The notes beneath the pieces are model-generated. The model was given only the letters and a program-made list of their open reading frames with translations, made no database searches and was not told the origin of the DNA. DNA of 64,000 nucleotides from Lentzea albidocapillata subsp. violacea (lineage in GTDB: Bacteria; Actinomycetota; Actinomycetes; Mycobacteriales; Pseudonocardiaceae): contig NZ_FNET01000016.1 in NCBI RefSeq assembly GCF_900100275.1, positions 62,001 to 126,000 on the forward strand, written 5' to 3'. Of the stretch, positions 1 to 8,495 are shown in pieces (position 1 is the first letter of the stretch; every line of letters starts with the position of its first letter). Both the position numbers and the translations under genes were made by a program.

Positions 1-570
1 CGCCGGGATCATGTTGGCGAGGACGGGGACGACGGTCACGTAGTTCATCTTGTGCGTGAAGCCGGTGACCAGGACGCCGTCAACGTCTCGGTGGGTGCCT
101 GCCTCGATCATCGCCATCGCGGAGCCGATGGAGTGGCCCGCGACGATCACCTTGGTGAAGCGGGGTTTCAGGGTCGTGATGACCTGGTGGACCGCGCTGG
201 CCTGGGTCGAGGCCGTGATCAGGACGCTCAGCGGCTTGGAGCTCCTGCCGGTGCCCAGGCGGTCCAGTGCGAGGGTGGCGAAGCCCGCCTTGTTCTGGGC
301 CTGGGTGAACGAGTGGGTCGACGGTTCGAAGCCGACGTCCCAGTACGTCCGGTCGTAGGTGCCGCCCGGGATCAGGACCTGCACCGTCTTCGCGCCCGTG
401 GGGACGCACAGCCTGCCTGCCATGGTCTCCTGTGTGGTGACCAGCGGGGTCAGGCCGATGCGCACCGGGTAGGCGACGTCCTGGCAGGACGTGGCGGCGG
501 AGGCCGGCGGCGGGGCTAACAGGGTTCCGGTGGCGAGCAGCGCGATGGCGCACAGCCGGCGGAAACGCAT
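1..570 (-). CDS. Secreted alpha/beta hydrolase, C-terminal part beyond window (copy 1)
   Basis: Only the first 190 codons lie in the window; the gene runs off the left edge. The start is the ATG at 570, which opens a signal peptide (MRFRRLC, a Leu/Ala/Pro-rich core, then an ASA-type cleavage site near residue 25). The nucleophile elbow GHSIG is at about residues 145-149 with Ser147. Cys29 and Cys55 could form a disulfide. It is clearly paralogous to the complete 333-residue hydrolase at 5078-6079. It starts 17 nt after the P450 stop, so the two are probably co-transcribed. The substrate is unknown; an extracellular esterase or lipase-like role is inferred from the fold and signal peptide. Confidence 0.85.
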   Translation of the reverse strand, partial: MRFRRLCAIALLATGTLLAPPPASAATSCQDVAYPVRIGLTPLVTTQETMAGRLCVPTGAKTVQVLIPGGTYDRTYWDVGFEPSTHSFTQAQNKAGFATLALDRLGTGRSSKPLSVLITASTQASAVHQVITTLKPRFTKVIVAGHSIGSAMAMIEAGTHRDVDGVLVTGFTHKMNYVTVVPVLANMIPA

Positions 571-587
571 GGGGGAACTACCTCCAA

Positions 588-1898
588 CTAGTTGCGGGGG
601 ACGGCCTTCATGAGCAGGCCGTTCGGGTACGGCGCGGACGTGAATCTCACGCGCGCCGGACGGGTGGGGACGAGGCGCCACTTCGCCGCGATGGTCGCGA
701 GCGTGACGACGATCTCGGTCTGGGCGAAGGTGTTGCCGAGGCACTGGCGGTTGCCGCCGCCGAACGGGATGAACGCGCCGCGCGGCAGGCCGGCGGTGAA
801 CTCGGGCGTCCAGCGGCCGGGCCAGAAACGTTCCGGTGACGGGAAGTAGCGCTCGTCGTGGTGCAGTGCGTGGGGGCTGACGATCACCTCGGCGCCGGCG
901 GGCAGTGCGACGTCGCCCAGCTGGACCTCGGTGAGCGTCCGGCGCATCACGAACCAGATCGGGTACTTCCGCAGCGTTTCCTGCACGATCTGGGCCGTGT
1001 AGGTCAGCGACGCCACGTCGGCGAACGTCACCGGGCGGTCGCCCACGACCGAGTCGACCTCGGCGTGCAGCCGGCGTTCGATCTCCGGGTCGTTGCCTGC
1101 CTCGTAGAGCGCCCAGGCCAGCGCGATCGCTGTGGTCTCGATGCCCGCGGTGAGCAGGGTCAGGACCTCGTCGTAGGTCTGCTGGTTCGTCATGCCGACG
1201 CCGTCCTCCTGCGCTAGCAGCAGCATCGACAGGACGTCGCCGTTGTCGGTGCCGTCCGCGCGCCAGCTCTCGATCACCTGCAGCACAACGGCTTTCATGC
1301 GTGCGATGGCCGCGTCGAACTCCCGGTTGCCCGGCAGCGGGAGCTTCTCCACGAACGACGGGGACAGCGCGCGGATCATGCCCTGCTGGATGACCGTGAA
1401 GATGGACCGGCGGACCTCCTCGACCGCGCGTTTGCCGATCTCCGTCGAGAAGAGCGTCTCGCCGACGATGGTGACCGCGAGCTCCTGCATGTCGTCCTCG
1501 ATGACACGGACCTCGCCGGGGCGCCACCGCGCAGCCAGCGCAGCAGCCGCACGAGCCATCGTCGAGGCATAGGCTTCGATCCGTTCCCGATGGAAAGCCG
1601 GTTGCATCATCCGGCGCTGGCGCAGGTGGTACTCGCCGTTCGACAGCAGCAGCCCCGTGCCCAGGTACGGCTGGAACTTGTCGAACATGGCGCCCTTGCG
1701 GAACTTCGATCCCTGCGACACAAGCACTTCGTGGGTCAGCGAAGGACTCGTGACGAAGTGCGCGTGCAGCGGGCCGAGGTCGAGACGCACGACGTCGCCG
1801 TGTTCGTGCAGCGCGTCGGTGAACTTGGCGCGTTGCCTGAGCATTGACGGGGTGTGCCCCAGCAACGGCCAGCGGTGGGGAGCCACCGGGACGGGCAT
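588..1898 (-). CDS. Cytochrome P450 (copy 1)
   Basis: A 436-residue soluble bacterial P450. The I-helix oxygen-binding motif AGIETT is at 251-256, the K-helix ETLR at 307-310, and the heme loop FGGGNRQCLG at 379-388 with the iron ligand Cys386. I chose the ATG at 1898 because AGGAG lies five bases upstream and the paralog starts the same way (MxVPVAP). A longer reading frame would run into the divergent methyltransferase gene. It heads a two-gene unit with the hydrolase at 1-570. No ferredoxin gene lies nearby, so the electron donor must be elsewhere. The substrate is not predictable; similarity to terpene-pathway P450s is only an impression. Confidence 0.95.
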   Translation of the reverse strand: MPVPVAPHRWPLLGHTPSMLRQRAKFTDALHEHGDVVRLDLGPLHAHFVTSPSLTHEVLVSQGSKFRKGAMFDKFQPYLGTGLLLSNGEYHLRQRRMMQPAFHRERIEAYASTMARAAAALAARWRPGEVRVIEDDMQELAVTIVGETLFSTEIGKRAVEEVRRSIFTVIQQGMIRALSPSFVEKLPLPGNREFDAAIARMKAVVLQVIESWRADGTDNGDVLSMLLLAQEDGVGMTNQQTYDEVLTLLTAGIETTAIALAWALYEAGNDPEIERRLHAEVDSVVGDRPVTFADVASLTYTAQIVQETLRKYPIWFVMRRTLTEVQLGDVALPAGAEVIVSPHALHHDERYFPSPERFWPGRWTPEFTAGLPRGAFIPFGGGNRQCLGNTFAQTEIVVTLATIAAKWRLVPTRPARVRFTSAPYPNGLLMKAVPRN

Positions 1899-2079
1899 TC
1901 GGGCTCCTGAGGAGTTCGGCCGAATGGGAATGGACCACCCTAGGAGCCGTTTGGGGGAAGACGACAGTGCCTGAACGGGTGGTTCGGCGTCACTCTGATG
2001 GTGCAGTGCGACCGGTGCCCGGGTGACTAAGCTCGTGCGTCTTCCCCGAACCGCCACGAAACCGAAGAGGGTGTTCCCC
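1899..2079. promoter_or_regulatory. Divergent promoter region, copy 1
   Basis: This 181-nt region separates the divergent P450 and methyltransferase genes. Short blocks recur in the same order in the 165-nt region at 7411-7575: CCACCCTA next to the P450 start, GACAGTGCC in the middle, and GACTAAGCT 40-45 nt before the methyltransferase start. Conservation between copies suggests shared promoter or operator elements. No factor can be named. Confidence 0.5.
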
Positions 2080-2898
2080 GTGGCAGAGACCCAGAACTGG
2101 GTTCCGCTCGGCATCGACACGAACGTGCCGAGCATGGCCCGCGTCTACGACTACATCCTCGGCGGTGCTCACAACTTCGCCGCCGACCGCCAGGTCGGAT
2201 CGCAGATCGAGAAGCTGGTGCCGGGCCTGCCCAGCGTCGCCAGACTCAACCGCCGGTTCCTCGGCCGTGCGGTGAACTTCCTGATGGACCAGGGGATTCG
2301 CCAGTTCCTCGACATCGGTTCCGGCATCCCGACCGTCGCGAACGTGCACGAGGTCGCCCAGGAACGCGACCCGGCCGCGCGCGTCGTCTACGTCGACAAG
2401 GACCCGGTCGCCGTCGCGCACAGTCAACTGATGTTGTCCGACAACAAAAACGCCGCGATCGTGCAGGCCGACATGCGCGACCCGGAGACGGTGCTGTCGA
2501 GTCCCGAGGTGACGAGGCTGTTGCGCCTCGACGAACCGGTCGGGCTGTTGATGCTGCTCATGATGCACTGGGTGCCCGACGAGGACGGCCCGGACAAGCT
2601 CGTCGCCCACTACCGCGACGCGCTGCCCGCCGGCAGCTTCATGGTGATGACGCACGTGGCCAAGGACCAGATCGACGACACCGTCGACCAGGCGGCAGCG
2701 GTCGTGAACCGCAGCAGGAGCGCCGACCAGATGCACATGCGCGACCACTCGCAGGTCAGCGCCTTGTTCGACGGGTTTTCGCTGGTGGAGCCCGGCCTCG
2801 TCGGGTGCGGGGAGTGGCGCCCGGACGGACCGGGGGACGTCGCTGACGAGGCGTCCATGAACATGTTCTTGTACGCTGGGGTCGGTCGTAAGGACTGA
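2080..2898 (+). CDS. SAM-dependent methyltransferase, PF04672 (DUF574) family (copy 1)
   Basis: A 272-residue protein, the usual length of the actinobacterial PF04672 family. The family signature ARVYDYILGGAHNFAADR is at about residues 20-37. The SAM-binding segment FLDIGSGIPTVANVHEVAQ follows near residue 78. The GTG at 2080 is preferred: GAAGAGGG precedes it and the encoded start (AETQNWVP) matches the paralog (SDVQNWVP). An in-frame ATG at 2023 would add 19 poor residues. Family members are presumed methyltransferases with unknown substrates. It runs 102 nt ahead of a PAS-GGDEF-EAL gene, an arrangement repeated in copy 2. Confidence 0.9.
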   Translation: MAETQNWVPLGIDTNVPSMARVYDYILGGAHNFAADRQVGSQIEKLVPGLPSVARLNRRFLGRAVNFLMDQGIRQFLDIGSGIPTVANVHEVAQERDPAARVVYVDKDPVAVAHSQLMLSDNKNAAIVQADMRDPETVLSSPEVTRLLRLDEPVGLLMLLMMHWVPDEDGPDKLVAHYRDALPAGSFMVMTHVAKDQIDDTVDQAAAVVNRSRSADQMHMRDHSQVSALFDGFSLVEPGLVGCGEWRPDGPGDVADEASMNMFLYAGVGRKD

Positions 2899-2957
2899 AA
2901 CCACGCTGTAGTGTCGGAGGATCACACGGTTGGCGCAGCGGGCGTCGACTGCCTGTA

Positions 2958-2965
2958 GGTAAACT
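2958..2965 (+). promoter_or_regulatory. GGTAAACT element upstream of GGDEF-EAL gene, copy 1
   Basis: The octamer GGTAAACT begins 43 bases before the ATG at 3001. The same octamer begins 43 bases before the ATG of the paralogous gene at 8496, within a less conserved flank. Identical sequence at identical distance suggests a promoter element (-10 region or operator). Confidence 0.4.
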
Positions 2966-3000
2966 CCCGAACACTCTCCAACCTATACAGGGCAACGGGA

Positions 3001-5106
3001 ATGACGAAACCGAGCCGAAGACCCGATGCCGTTCCACCCGAGGGCGCTGCCGCCGTCCGTGCGCGAGAAGCCTTGTCGCGCAAGTGGAGCTACCTGCTCA
3101 GCAGCGTCGTCGTAGTCGCGCTGAGCCGAGATGAGCTGGACGCCGAACTGGGCGCCCAGCTCGACGCATTGTGCGCGGCACTGCACAGCGAACCGTTCGA
3201 CCCTGCCCCGTTCGAGGAGGTGGGCGAACGGCTCGTCGCTCTCGGCTACGTCAACGAGCCCGGGCTGAAGCGCACCGTCGACGTGCTCGGCAAGGGCTTG
3301 CTGACGCTGGAGGAGTTCCGTTCGAGCGACCGGCACACCGTGCGCGTCGTCGGCGGGATCGGCGCGCTGACGTGCGGCTTCACCGCGGCACGGGCACGCG
3401 CGATCCTGGACCAGCAGGAGAGCATGCAGCGCTCGCTGCTCAAGGCCGCCCATGACGCGCAACGGGATCAGCGCCAGAGCGAGGCGAAGTTCGAGGGCAT
3501 CGCGTCCTCGTCGACCAACGGCATCCTGATCGTCGGCCTCGACGGCCGCCTCGCCTGGGGCAACGAGTCGATCGGCGTGATCATCGGACGTGCGCCGGAG
3601 CCGGGCACCCGTCTCGCCGAACTCATCGCGCCGAACTCGATCGTGGTGTTCCGCGAGATGATGGAACGGGTTCTGTCCGAGCGCGGTGAGTTCGAGCGCG
3701 AACCGATGCAGCTCGTGTGCGGTGACGGCGATTTCGCCAAGGTGACGCTCACGGCGTCACTGCTGCGCGACGACGATGGCAAGCCCAGTCATGTCCTCGT
3801 GATGGCGGACGACGACACAGAACTTGCGTTGTTGCAGGGAGAACTGCGCCGGCAGTCGCTGCACGACGTGCTGACCGGGCTGCCGAACAGGCAGTTCTTC
3901 ACCACGCACCTCGAAACCGTGCTGCGCAGGGCGGATCCCGAGTTCGGCGTGACGATCTTCCACCTCGACCTCGACGCGTTCGGCCTGGTGTGCAACAGCC
4001 TCGGCGCACGGGTCGGCGAACACCTGCTCCAGCACGTCGCACGCAGGCTGCGGGCCCTGATGTCGCACGAGAAGGCCATGGTCGCGCGGTTCGACGGCGA
4101 CGAGTTCGGCATCGTCGTGGAGAACACGTCGCTCACGCCGGACGTCGCGACCACCATGGCGACCATCAACGCCGACCTGGGCGAACCGACCTATGTGGAC
4201 GGTCACGGTCTCGCCGTGTCGGTGAGCGCGGGCGTGGTGCACAGGCCGTCGCCCGGCGTCGACCCGGTCGAGCTGCTGCGCACGGCCGACCTGGCGCTGC
4301 GGCAGGCCAAACGCGACCGCCGCGGTCAGTGGGAGTTGTTCCACACCAACGAGGACGCCGCCGGACGGCGCGACGCGGCACTGGCCGTGGTGATGCCGGG
4401 AGCGTGGGAGCAGGGCGACATCGGCGTCGTCTACCGGCCCGTCCGCGAGCTGGCGACCGGCGACCTGGCGGGCGTCGAGGCCCTGCTGCACTGGGACCTC
4501 TCCGACCGCTGCGCCGCACTCGCCGACCAGAGCGGGCTGATCCTGCCGATGGGCGAGTGGCTGATCAGGATTGCCACCGGCCAGGCGCAGTGGTGGCGCC
4601 AGCGCGGCGAGCTCGACCAGCAGTTCGGCGTGCGGCTCACGCACCACCAGTCGACCGACGCGGACCTGGTGTCACGGGTGTCGAAAGTCCTGGAGGAGAC
4701 CGGAATGCCGGCCGCCAGGCTGACGTTGACCATGCCGGTCGGCGTGCTGGGCGTGGCCGACGCGGCGGACAACCTGGGCACGCTGGCGGACATGGGCGTC
4801 CGGATCGCCCTCGACGACTTCGGGCTCGGGCCGCGCGATCTGGCCTGGCTCTCGGCGCTGCCGGTGGTGTCCGTGCTGGTGCCGAAGGACCTGGTGCACA
4901 GGCAGGATCCCCGCTCCGCCGCGTTGATCCCGGCCGTGCACGACCTGGGAGTGAACATCTGCGTCGACGGGATCGAGACCGCCGAGCAGGAGAAGTGGTG
5001 GCAGGAAGCGGGCGCCGACCTCGCGATCGGCGCCCACTACGGCTCCCCGCGTGACGCGGGCGAGTTCCTGCGGAAGTTCAGCCAAGGCCGCGCTGCCACG
5101 CGATGA
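3001..5106 (+). CDS. PAS-GGDEF-EAL domain protein, catalytic sites altered (copy 1)
   Basis: A 701-residue protein. An actinobacterial N-terminal helical region (1-160) precedes a PAS-like sensor (about 165-275), GGDEF (about 285-445) and EAL (about 470-690). The GGDEF domain begins with DVLTGLPNR, but the signature is DGDEF (365-369) and the usual guanine-binding Asn-Asp pair reads Cys-Asn (331-332). In the EAL domain the EAL triplet (493-495) and DDFG (605-608) remain, but the metal-binding Asn is Arg545 and the Glu of the usual ITE motif is lost (LTMPV). It may bind cyclic di-GMP or a partner rather than turn it over. Its 3' end overlaps the convergent hydrolase gene by 29 nt. Confidence 0.9.
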   Translation: MTKPSRRPDAVPPEGAAAVRAREALSRKWSYLLSSVVVVALSRDELDAELGAQLDALCAALHSEPFDPAPFEEVGERLVALGYVNEPGLKRTVDVLGKGLLTLEEFRSSDRHTVRVVGGIGALTCGFTAARARAILDQQESMQRSLLKAAHDAQRDQRQSEAKFEGIASSSTNGILIVGLDGRLAWGNESIGVIIGRAPEPGTRLAELIAPNSIVVFREMMERVLSERGEFEREPMQLVCGDGDFAKVTLTASLLRDDDGKPSHVLVMADDDTELALLQGELRRQSLHDVLTGLPNRQFFTTHLETVLRRADPEFGVTIFHLDLDAFGLVCNSLGARVGEHLLQHVARRLRALMSHEKAMVARFDGDEFGIVVENTSLTPDVATTMATINADLGEPTYVDGHGLAVSVSAGVVHRPSPGVDPVELLRTADLALRQAKRDRRGQWELFHTNEDAAGRRDAALAVVMPGAWEQGDIGVVYRPVRELATGDLAGVEALLHWDLSDRCAALADQSGLILPMGEWLIRIATGQAQWWRQRGELDQQFGVRLTHHQSTDADLVSRVSKVLEETGMPAARLTLTMPVGVLGVADAADNLGTLADMGVRIALDDFGLGPRDLAWLSALPVVSVLVPKDLVHRQDPRSAALIPAVHDLGVNICVDGIETAEQEKWWQEAGADLAIGAHYGSPRDAGEFLRKFSQGRAATR

Positions 5107-6079
5107 CAGCCGCGTGGTAGCCGCCGGCGGTCTTCGTGTCGAAGTTGAAGACGTGCCCGTACCCGTTGACGACGAAGCCGTCGAGCCGCGGTGCCTTGGG
5201 GTAGAACGGCTTCTCGGACCTGACCAGCGCCTGGGCCGAGGAGCAGTCGGCGCCGAGCGGCGGGGTGCCGCAGAAGTAGTCGGCCGAGGTCTGGACGGTC
5301 ATCACCGGCACGTTGATCAGGGCGCTCACCGGTAGCACGAGGTTCGACATCAGGGCCGTGGTGACGAACTCGCCCGCCGAGACGACATCCTTCGTGGCCT
5401 CGTCGAGGGTGTTCACGGCGGCGATGCTCGGGCCAGGCGCGTGGAACATGGTGTAGCGCGAGCCCGGTGCCGTCGTCAGGTAGCCGACGTCGAGGCCGCG
5501 CAGGCTCAGCTTCGGGTCGATCAGCGCGGGGATCAGGTTCGTCAGCGCGGGCACGGCCCTGACGTAGTCCCACTGGTGCGTCATGCCGGTGACCAGGACG
5601 CCGTCGACGTCGCGGTACCTGCCCGCCTCGGCCATCGCGATGGCCGAGCCGATCGAGTGCCCGCCGACGAGCACCTTGGCGAACCGGGGGCGCAGGTTCC
5701 CGATGACCTGGTGCACCGCCTCGGCCTGGTTGGGCACGTCGACGAGGATGCTCAGCGGCTTCGTGCTCCGGCCGGAACCGATCCGGTCGACGGCCATGGT
5801 GGCGATGCCCGCCTTGTTCATCGCGCGCGTGACCGAACGGGTCTCGCCGTCCACCGGGATGTCCCAGTAGCCGCTGGTGTAGGTGCCACCGGGGATGAGC
5901 ACCTGGACGGTCTTGGCTCCCTGCGGAACGCACAACCTGCCGTACATCGTCTGCCTGATGAGCCCGAACTGAACGGGCGTGTACACGTCCTCGCAGGTCG
6001 TCGCGGCAGCACTGGCCGGCGCGGGAACCGGTAGCAGGGCAGCGAGCAGCACGGCGGCACAGAGCCGACGGAAACGCAT
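5078..6079 (-). CDS. Secreted alpha/beta hydrolase (copy 2)
   Basis: A 333-residue secreted hydrolase. The signal peptide covers residues 1-26 (MRFRRLC start, Ala/Leu/Pro core). The nucleophile elbow GHSIG is at 140-144 with Ser142. A C-terminal GYGHVFNF probably carries the catalytic His. Cys29 and Cys50 match the cysteines of copy 1, and another Cys pair lies in the C-terminal half (FCGTPPLGADC). The start at 6079 is chosen for the signal peptide and the GGAGG ten bases upstream; a longer frame would enter the P450 gene. It follows the P450 by 17 nt and is probably translated from the same message. It overlaps the 3' end of the facing GGDEF-EAL gene. Confidence 0.9.
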   Translation of the reverse strand: MRFRRLCAAVLLAALLPVPAPASAAATTCEDVYTPVQFGLIRQTMYGRLCVPQGAKTVQVLIPGGTYTSGYWDIPVDGETRSVTRAMNKAGIATMAVDRIGSGRSTKPLSILVDVPNQAEAVHQVIGNLRPRFAKVLVGGHSIGSAIAMAEAGRYRDVDGVLVTGMTHQWDYVRAVPALTNLIPALIDPKLSLRGLDVGYLTTAPGSRYTMFHAPGPSIAAVNTLDEATKDVVSAGEFVTTALMSNLVLPVSALINVPVMTVQTSADYFCGTPPLGADCSSAQALVRSEKPFYPKAPRLDGFVVNGYGHVFNFDTKTAGGYHAAVIAWQRGLG

Positions 6080-6096
6080 GGGGGAACAACCTCCAG

Positions 6097-7410
6097 CTAG
6101 CGGGGGACGACCTTCATCATCAGGTCGCTGGGGTAGGCCGCGTTCGTGAACTTGGTGCGCACGGGCCGGTCGGGGACCAGCCGGTAGCGCGCGCAGACCG
6201 TCGCCACCACGATGGCGATCTCGGTCAGCGCGAAGTGGTTTCCGATGCACTGGTGGATGCCGCCGCCGAACGGCACGAACGCGCCCTTCGGCAGTTGCCC
6301 GGCACGTTCGGGCGTCCAGCGGTCCGGGTCGAAGCGCTCCGGGTCCGGGAAGTTCGCGGGGTCGTAGTGCATCGTGTGCGGGCTGAGGATCACCTCGGTG
6401 CCCGGAGGCAGGACGGCGCCGCCGAGCTCGACCTCCACGGCCGTGCGGCGCATGACGAGCCAGAGCGGGTACTTCCGCAGGACCTCGGTCGCCACCTGGC
6501 CGACGTACGTCAGCTTCGGCACGTCGTCGATCGTCACCGGACGCCCGGCCAGCACCTCGTCGACCTCCGCCACGACCCGCCGTTCCACCTCGGGGTCGGC
6601 GGCGATCTCGTGGAAGATCCAGGCCAGTGCCAGCGCGGTGGTCTCGATTCCCGCCGTCAGCAGCGTGATGACCTCGTCGAAGACCTGCTCGTCGGTCATC
6701 GGTTCGCCGGTCTCGGCATCCCGTGCCATCAGCAACGTCGACAGCAGGTCGCCGTGGTCGGTGTCGTCGCCGCGACGGCTCTCGATGACCTCGTGCACGA
6801 TCGCGCGCATCCGGGCGATGGCCTCGTCGAACTCGCGGTTGGCCGGGATGGGCAGTTTCTCGACGAACCCCGGCGAGAGGGCGCGCATGATGCCGTTGCG
6901 GATGATCACGAACACGGACCGGCGGGCCTCGGCGATCGCCTTCTTGCCGATCTCGGTGGAGAAGAGGGCCTCACCGACGATCGTGACGGCCAGGCCCTGC
7001 ATGTCGGCCTCGAGCTGCCTGACGTCGCCAGGACGCCAGCCGTCCAGCAGGTCGAGCGTCGCGCGGAGCATGGTGTTCGCGTAACCGGCGATCCGGTCGC
7101 GGTGGAACGCCGGCTGCATCATGCGGCGCTGGCGCAGGTGGAAGGCGCCGTTCGACACGGCGAGCCCGTTGCCGACGAACGGCCGGAACTTGTCGTACAT
7201 CCGGCCTTTGTGGAACTTCGGCGCGTCGGTGACCAGCACCTGATGGGTCAACCGCGGGCTGGCGACGAAATAGGTGCGCATCGGCCCGAGGTGTACTTCG
7301 ACGAGATCACCTTGATCCCGTAAATTCCCGGTGAACTCGAATCTTTTTCTGAGCATAGGCAGCGAATGCCCGAGAAATGGCAGCCTGCCGGGTGCCACCG
7401 GGACGGACAT
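6097..7410 (-). CDS. Cytochrome P450 (copy 2)
   Basis: A 437-residue P450 aligned end to end with copy 1. Motifs are AGIETT at 253-258, ExxR as EVLR at 309-312, and heme loop FGGGIHQCIG at 381-390 with Cys388. Blocks such as HLRQRRMMQPAFHR and GDxLFSTEIGK-like segments are shared with copy 1. Two adjacent ATGs occur (7413 and 7410). The second is chosen because AGGAG sits five bases before it, as in copy 1. It is the first gene of a two-gene unit with the hydrolase and diverges from the methyltransferase gene at 7576. Confidence 0.95.
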   Translation of the reverse strand: MSVPVAPGRLPFLGHSLPMLRKRFEFTGNLRDQGDLVEVHLGPMRTYFVASPRLTHQVLVTDAPKFHKGRMYDKFRPFVGNGLAVSNGAFHLRQRRMMQPAFHRDRIAGYANTMLRATLDLLDGWRPGDVRQLEADMQGLAVTIVGEALFSTEIGKKAIAEARRSVFVIIRNGIMRALSPGFVEKLPIPANREFDEAIARMRAIVHEVIESRRGDDTDHGDLLSTLLMARDAETGEPMTDEQVFDEVITLLTAGIETTALALAWIFHEIAADPEVERRVVAEVDEVLAGRPVTIDDVPKLTYVGQVATEVLRKYPLWLVMRRTAVEVELGGAVLPPGTEVILSPHTMHYDPANFPDPERFDPDRWTPERAGQLPKGAFVPFGGGIHQCIGNHFALTEIAIVVATVCARYRLVPDRPVRTKFTNAAYPSDLMMKVVPR

Positions 7411-7575
7411 CATCGCTCCTCGCGAGGGGGAAAGAGATCGAGCCACCCTATGAGTCGTTGGGTCGAGGGTGACAGTGCCCGATCGGGTGGAGTGCGTTCA
7501 CACTTGCGGCGTAGTCGCTCGCGCTTTGCGCTTGACTAAGCTAGTGCATCCGCAACCTGAAGAGGGTGGGTAGTC
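7411..7575. promoter_or_regulatory. Divergent promoter region, copy 2
   Basis: Counterpart of 1899-2079. It keeps CCACCCTA near the P450 start, GACAGTGCC in the middle, and GACTAAGCT about 40 nt before the GTG at 7576, followed by GAAGAGGG as ribosome-binding site. Other bases have diverged freely, so these blocks are the likely functional elements. Confidence 0.5.
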
Positions 7576-8391
7576 GTGTCCGACGTGCAGAACTGGGTTC
7601 CGCAGAGCGTCGACGTCTCCGTGCCGAGCGCGGCGCGCGTCTACGACTACCTGCTGGGGGGCGCGCACAACTTCGCGGTCGACCGCCTGATGGGCGACAA
7701 GGCCGAGCAGATGATGCCGAACTCCCGCAGCGCGGCCAGGCTCAACCGGGCCTTCCTGCGCCGCGCGGTGCGCTTCATGACCGAGCAGGGCGTGCGCCAG
7801 TTCCTGGACATCGGCTCGGGCATCCCGACCGTGGCCAACGTGCACGAGGTCGCGCAGGAGGCGCACCCGTCGTGCCGTGTCATGTACGTGGACCGCGATC
7901 CCGTCGCGGTCGCGCACGGTGAGCTGATCATCGCGGGCAACGAGCGCGTCGGAGTGCTGCAGGCCGACATGCGCGACCCGGACAGCATCCTCAACAGCGG
8001 CGAGGTGAACCGGCTGCTCGACTTCGACCAGCCGATCGGCCTGCTGATGCTGTTCATGGTCCATTGGGTGCCGGACGAGGCGGACCCGCAGAGCCTGCTC
8101 AAGCGCTACCGCGAGGCGCTGCCCAGCGGGAGCTACCTCGCGATCTCGCACATGGCCGGCGACCACGTCAACGACGACGCCCGGTCGGTCACCGACAGGA
8201 TGGCCAAGGCGGGCGGTGGTGACGTCGCCTATCGCGACCGCGCCGAGGTCGAGTCGTTCTTCGGGGATTTCGAACTGGTCGAGCCCGGACTCGTCAAATT
8301 CGCCGAATGGCGACCCTCCGGTCCCGGTGACATCTCGGATGATCCAGCCGTGAACAGGATCGCGTTCGCCGGCGTCGGCCGGAAGCCATAG
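7576..8391 (+). CDS. SAM-dependent methyltransferase, PF04672 (DUF574) family (copy 2)
   Basis: A 271-residue paralog of the protein at 2080-2898. The signature ARVYDYLLGGAHNFAVDR and the SAM-site segment FLDIGSGIPTVANVHEVAQ are both intact. The tail EFAEWRPSGPGD-like block (KFAEWRPSGPGD here, GEWRPDGPGD in copy 1) is also shared. The GTG at 7576 follows a GAAGAGGG ribosome-binding site. It lies 104 nt upstream of the second GGDEF-EAL gene, almost the same gap as in copy 1. Methyltransferase activity is inferred from the family; the substrate is unknown. Confidence 0.9.
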   Translation: MSDVQNWVPQSVDVSVPSAARVYDYLLGGAHNFAVDRLMGDKAEQMMPNSRSAARLNRAFLRRAVRFMTEQGVRQFLDIGSGIPTVANVHEVAQEAHPSCRVMYVDRDPVAVAHGELIIAGNERVGVLQADMRDPDSILNSGEVNRLLDFDQPIGLLMLFMVHWVPDEADPQSLLKRYREALPSGSYLAISHMAGDHVNDDARSVTDRMAKAGGGDVAYRDRAEVESFFGDFELVEPGLVKFAEWRPSGPGDISDDPAVNRIAFAGVGRKP

Positions 8392-8452
8392 CTATTATCG
8401 ATGGTGTGAGGTCGATTCACGCGACCGGTTGAGGCGGGACCGACTCTGCGTG

Positions 8453-8460
8453 GGTAAACT
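8453..8460 (+). promoter_or_regulatory. GGTAAACT element upstream of GGDEF-EAL gene, copy 2
   Basis: Same octamer and same 43-base distance to the start codon (ATG 8496) as the element at 2958-2965. Confidence 0.4.
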
Positions 8461-8495
8461 GCCGGACCTCAGAGCCATGCGAGGCGGCCCACCGA

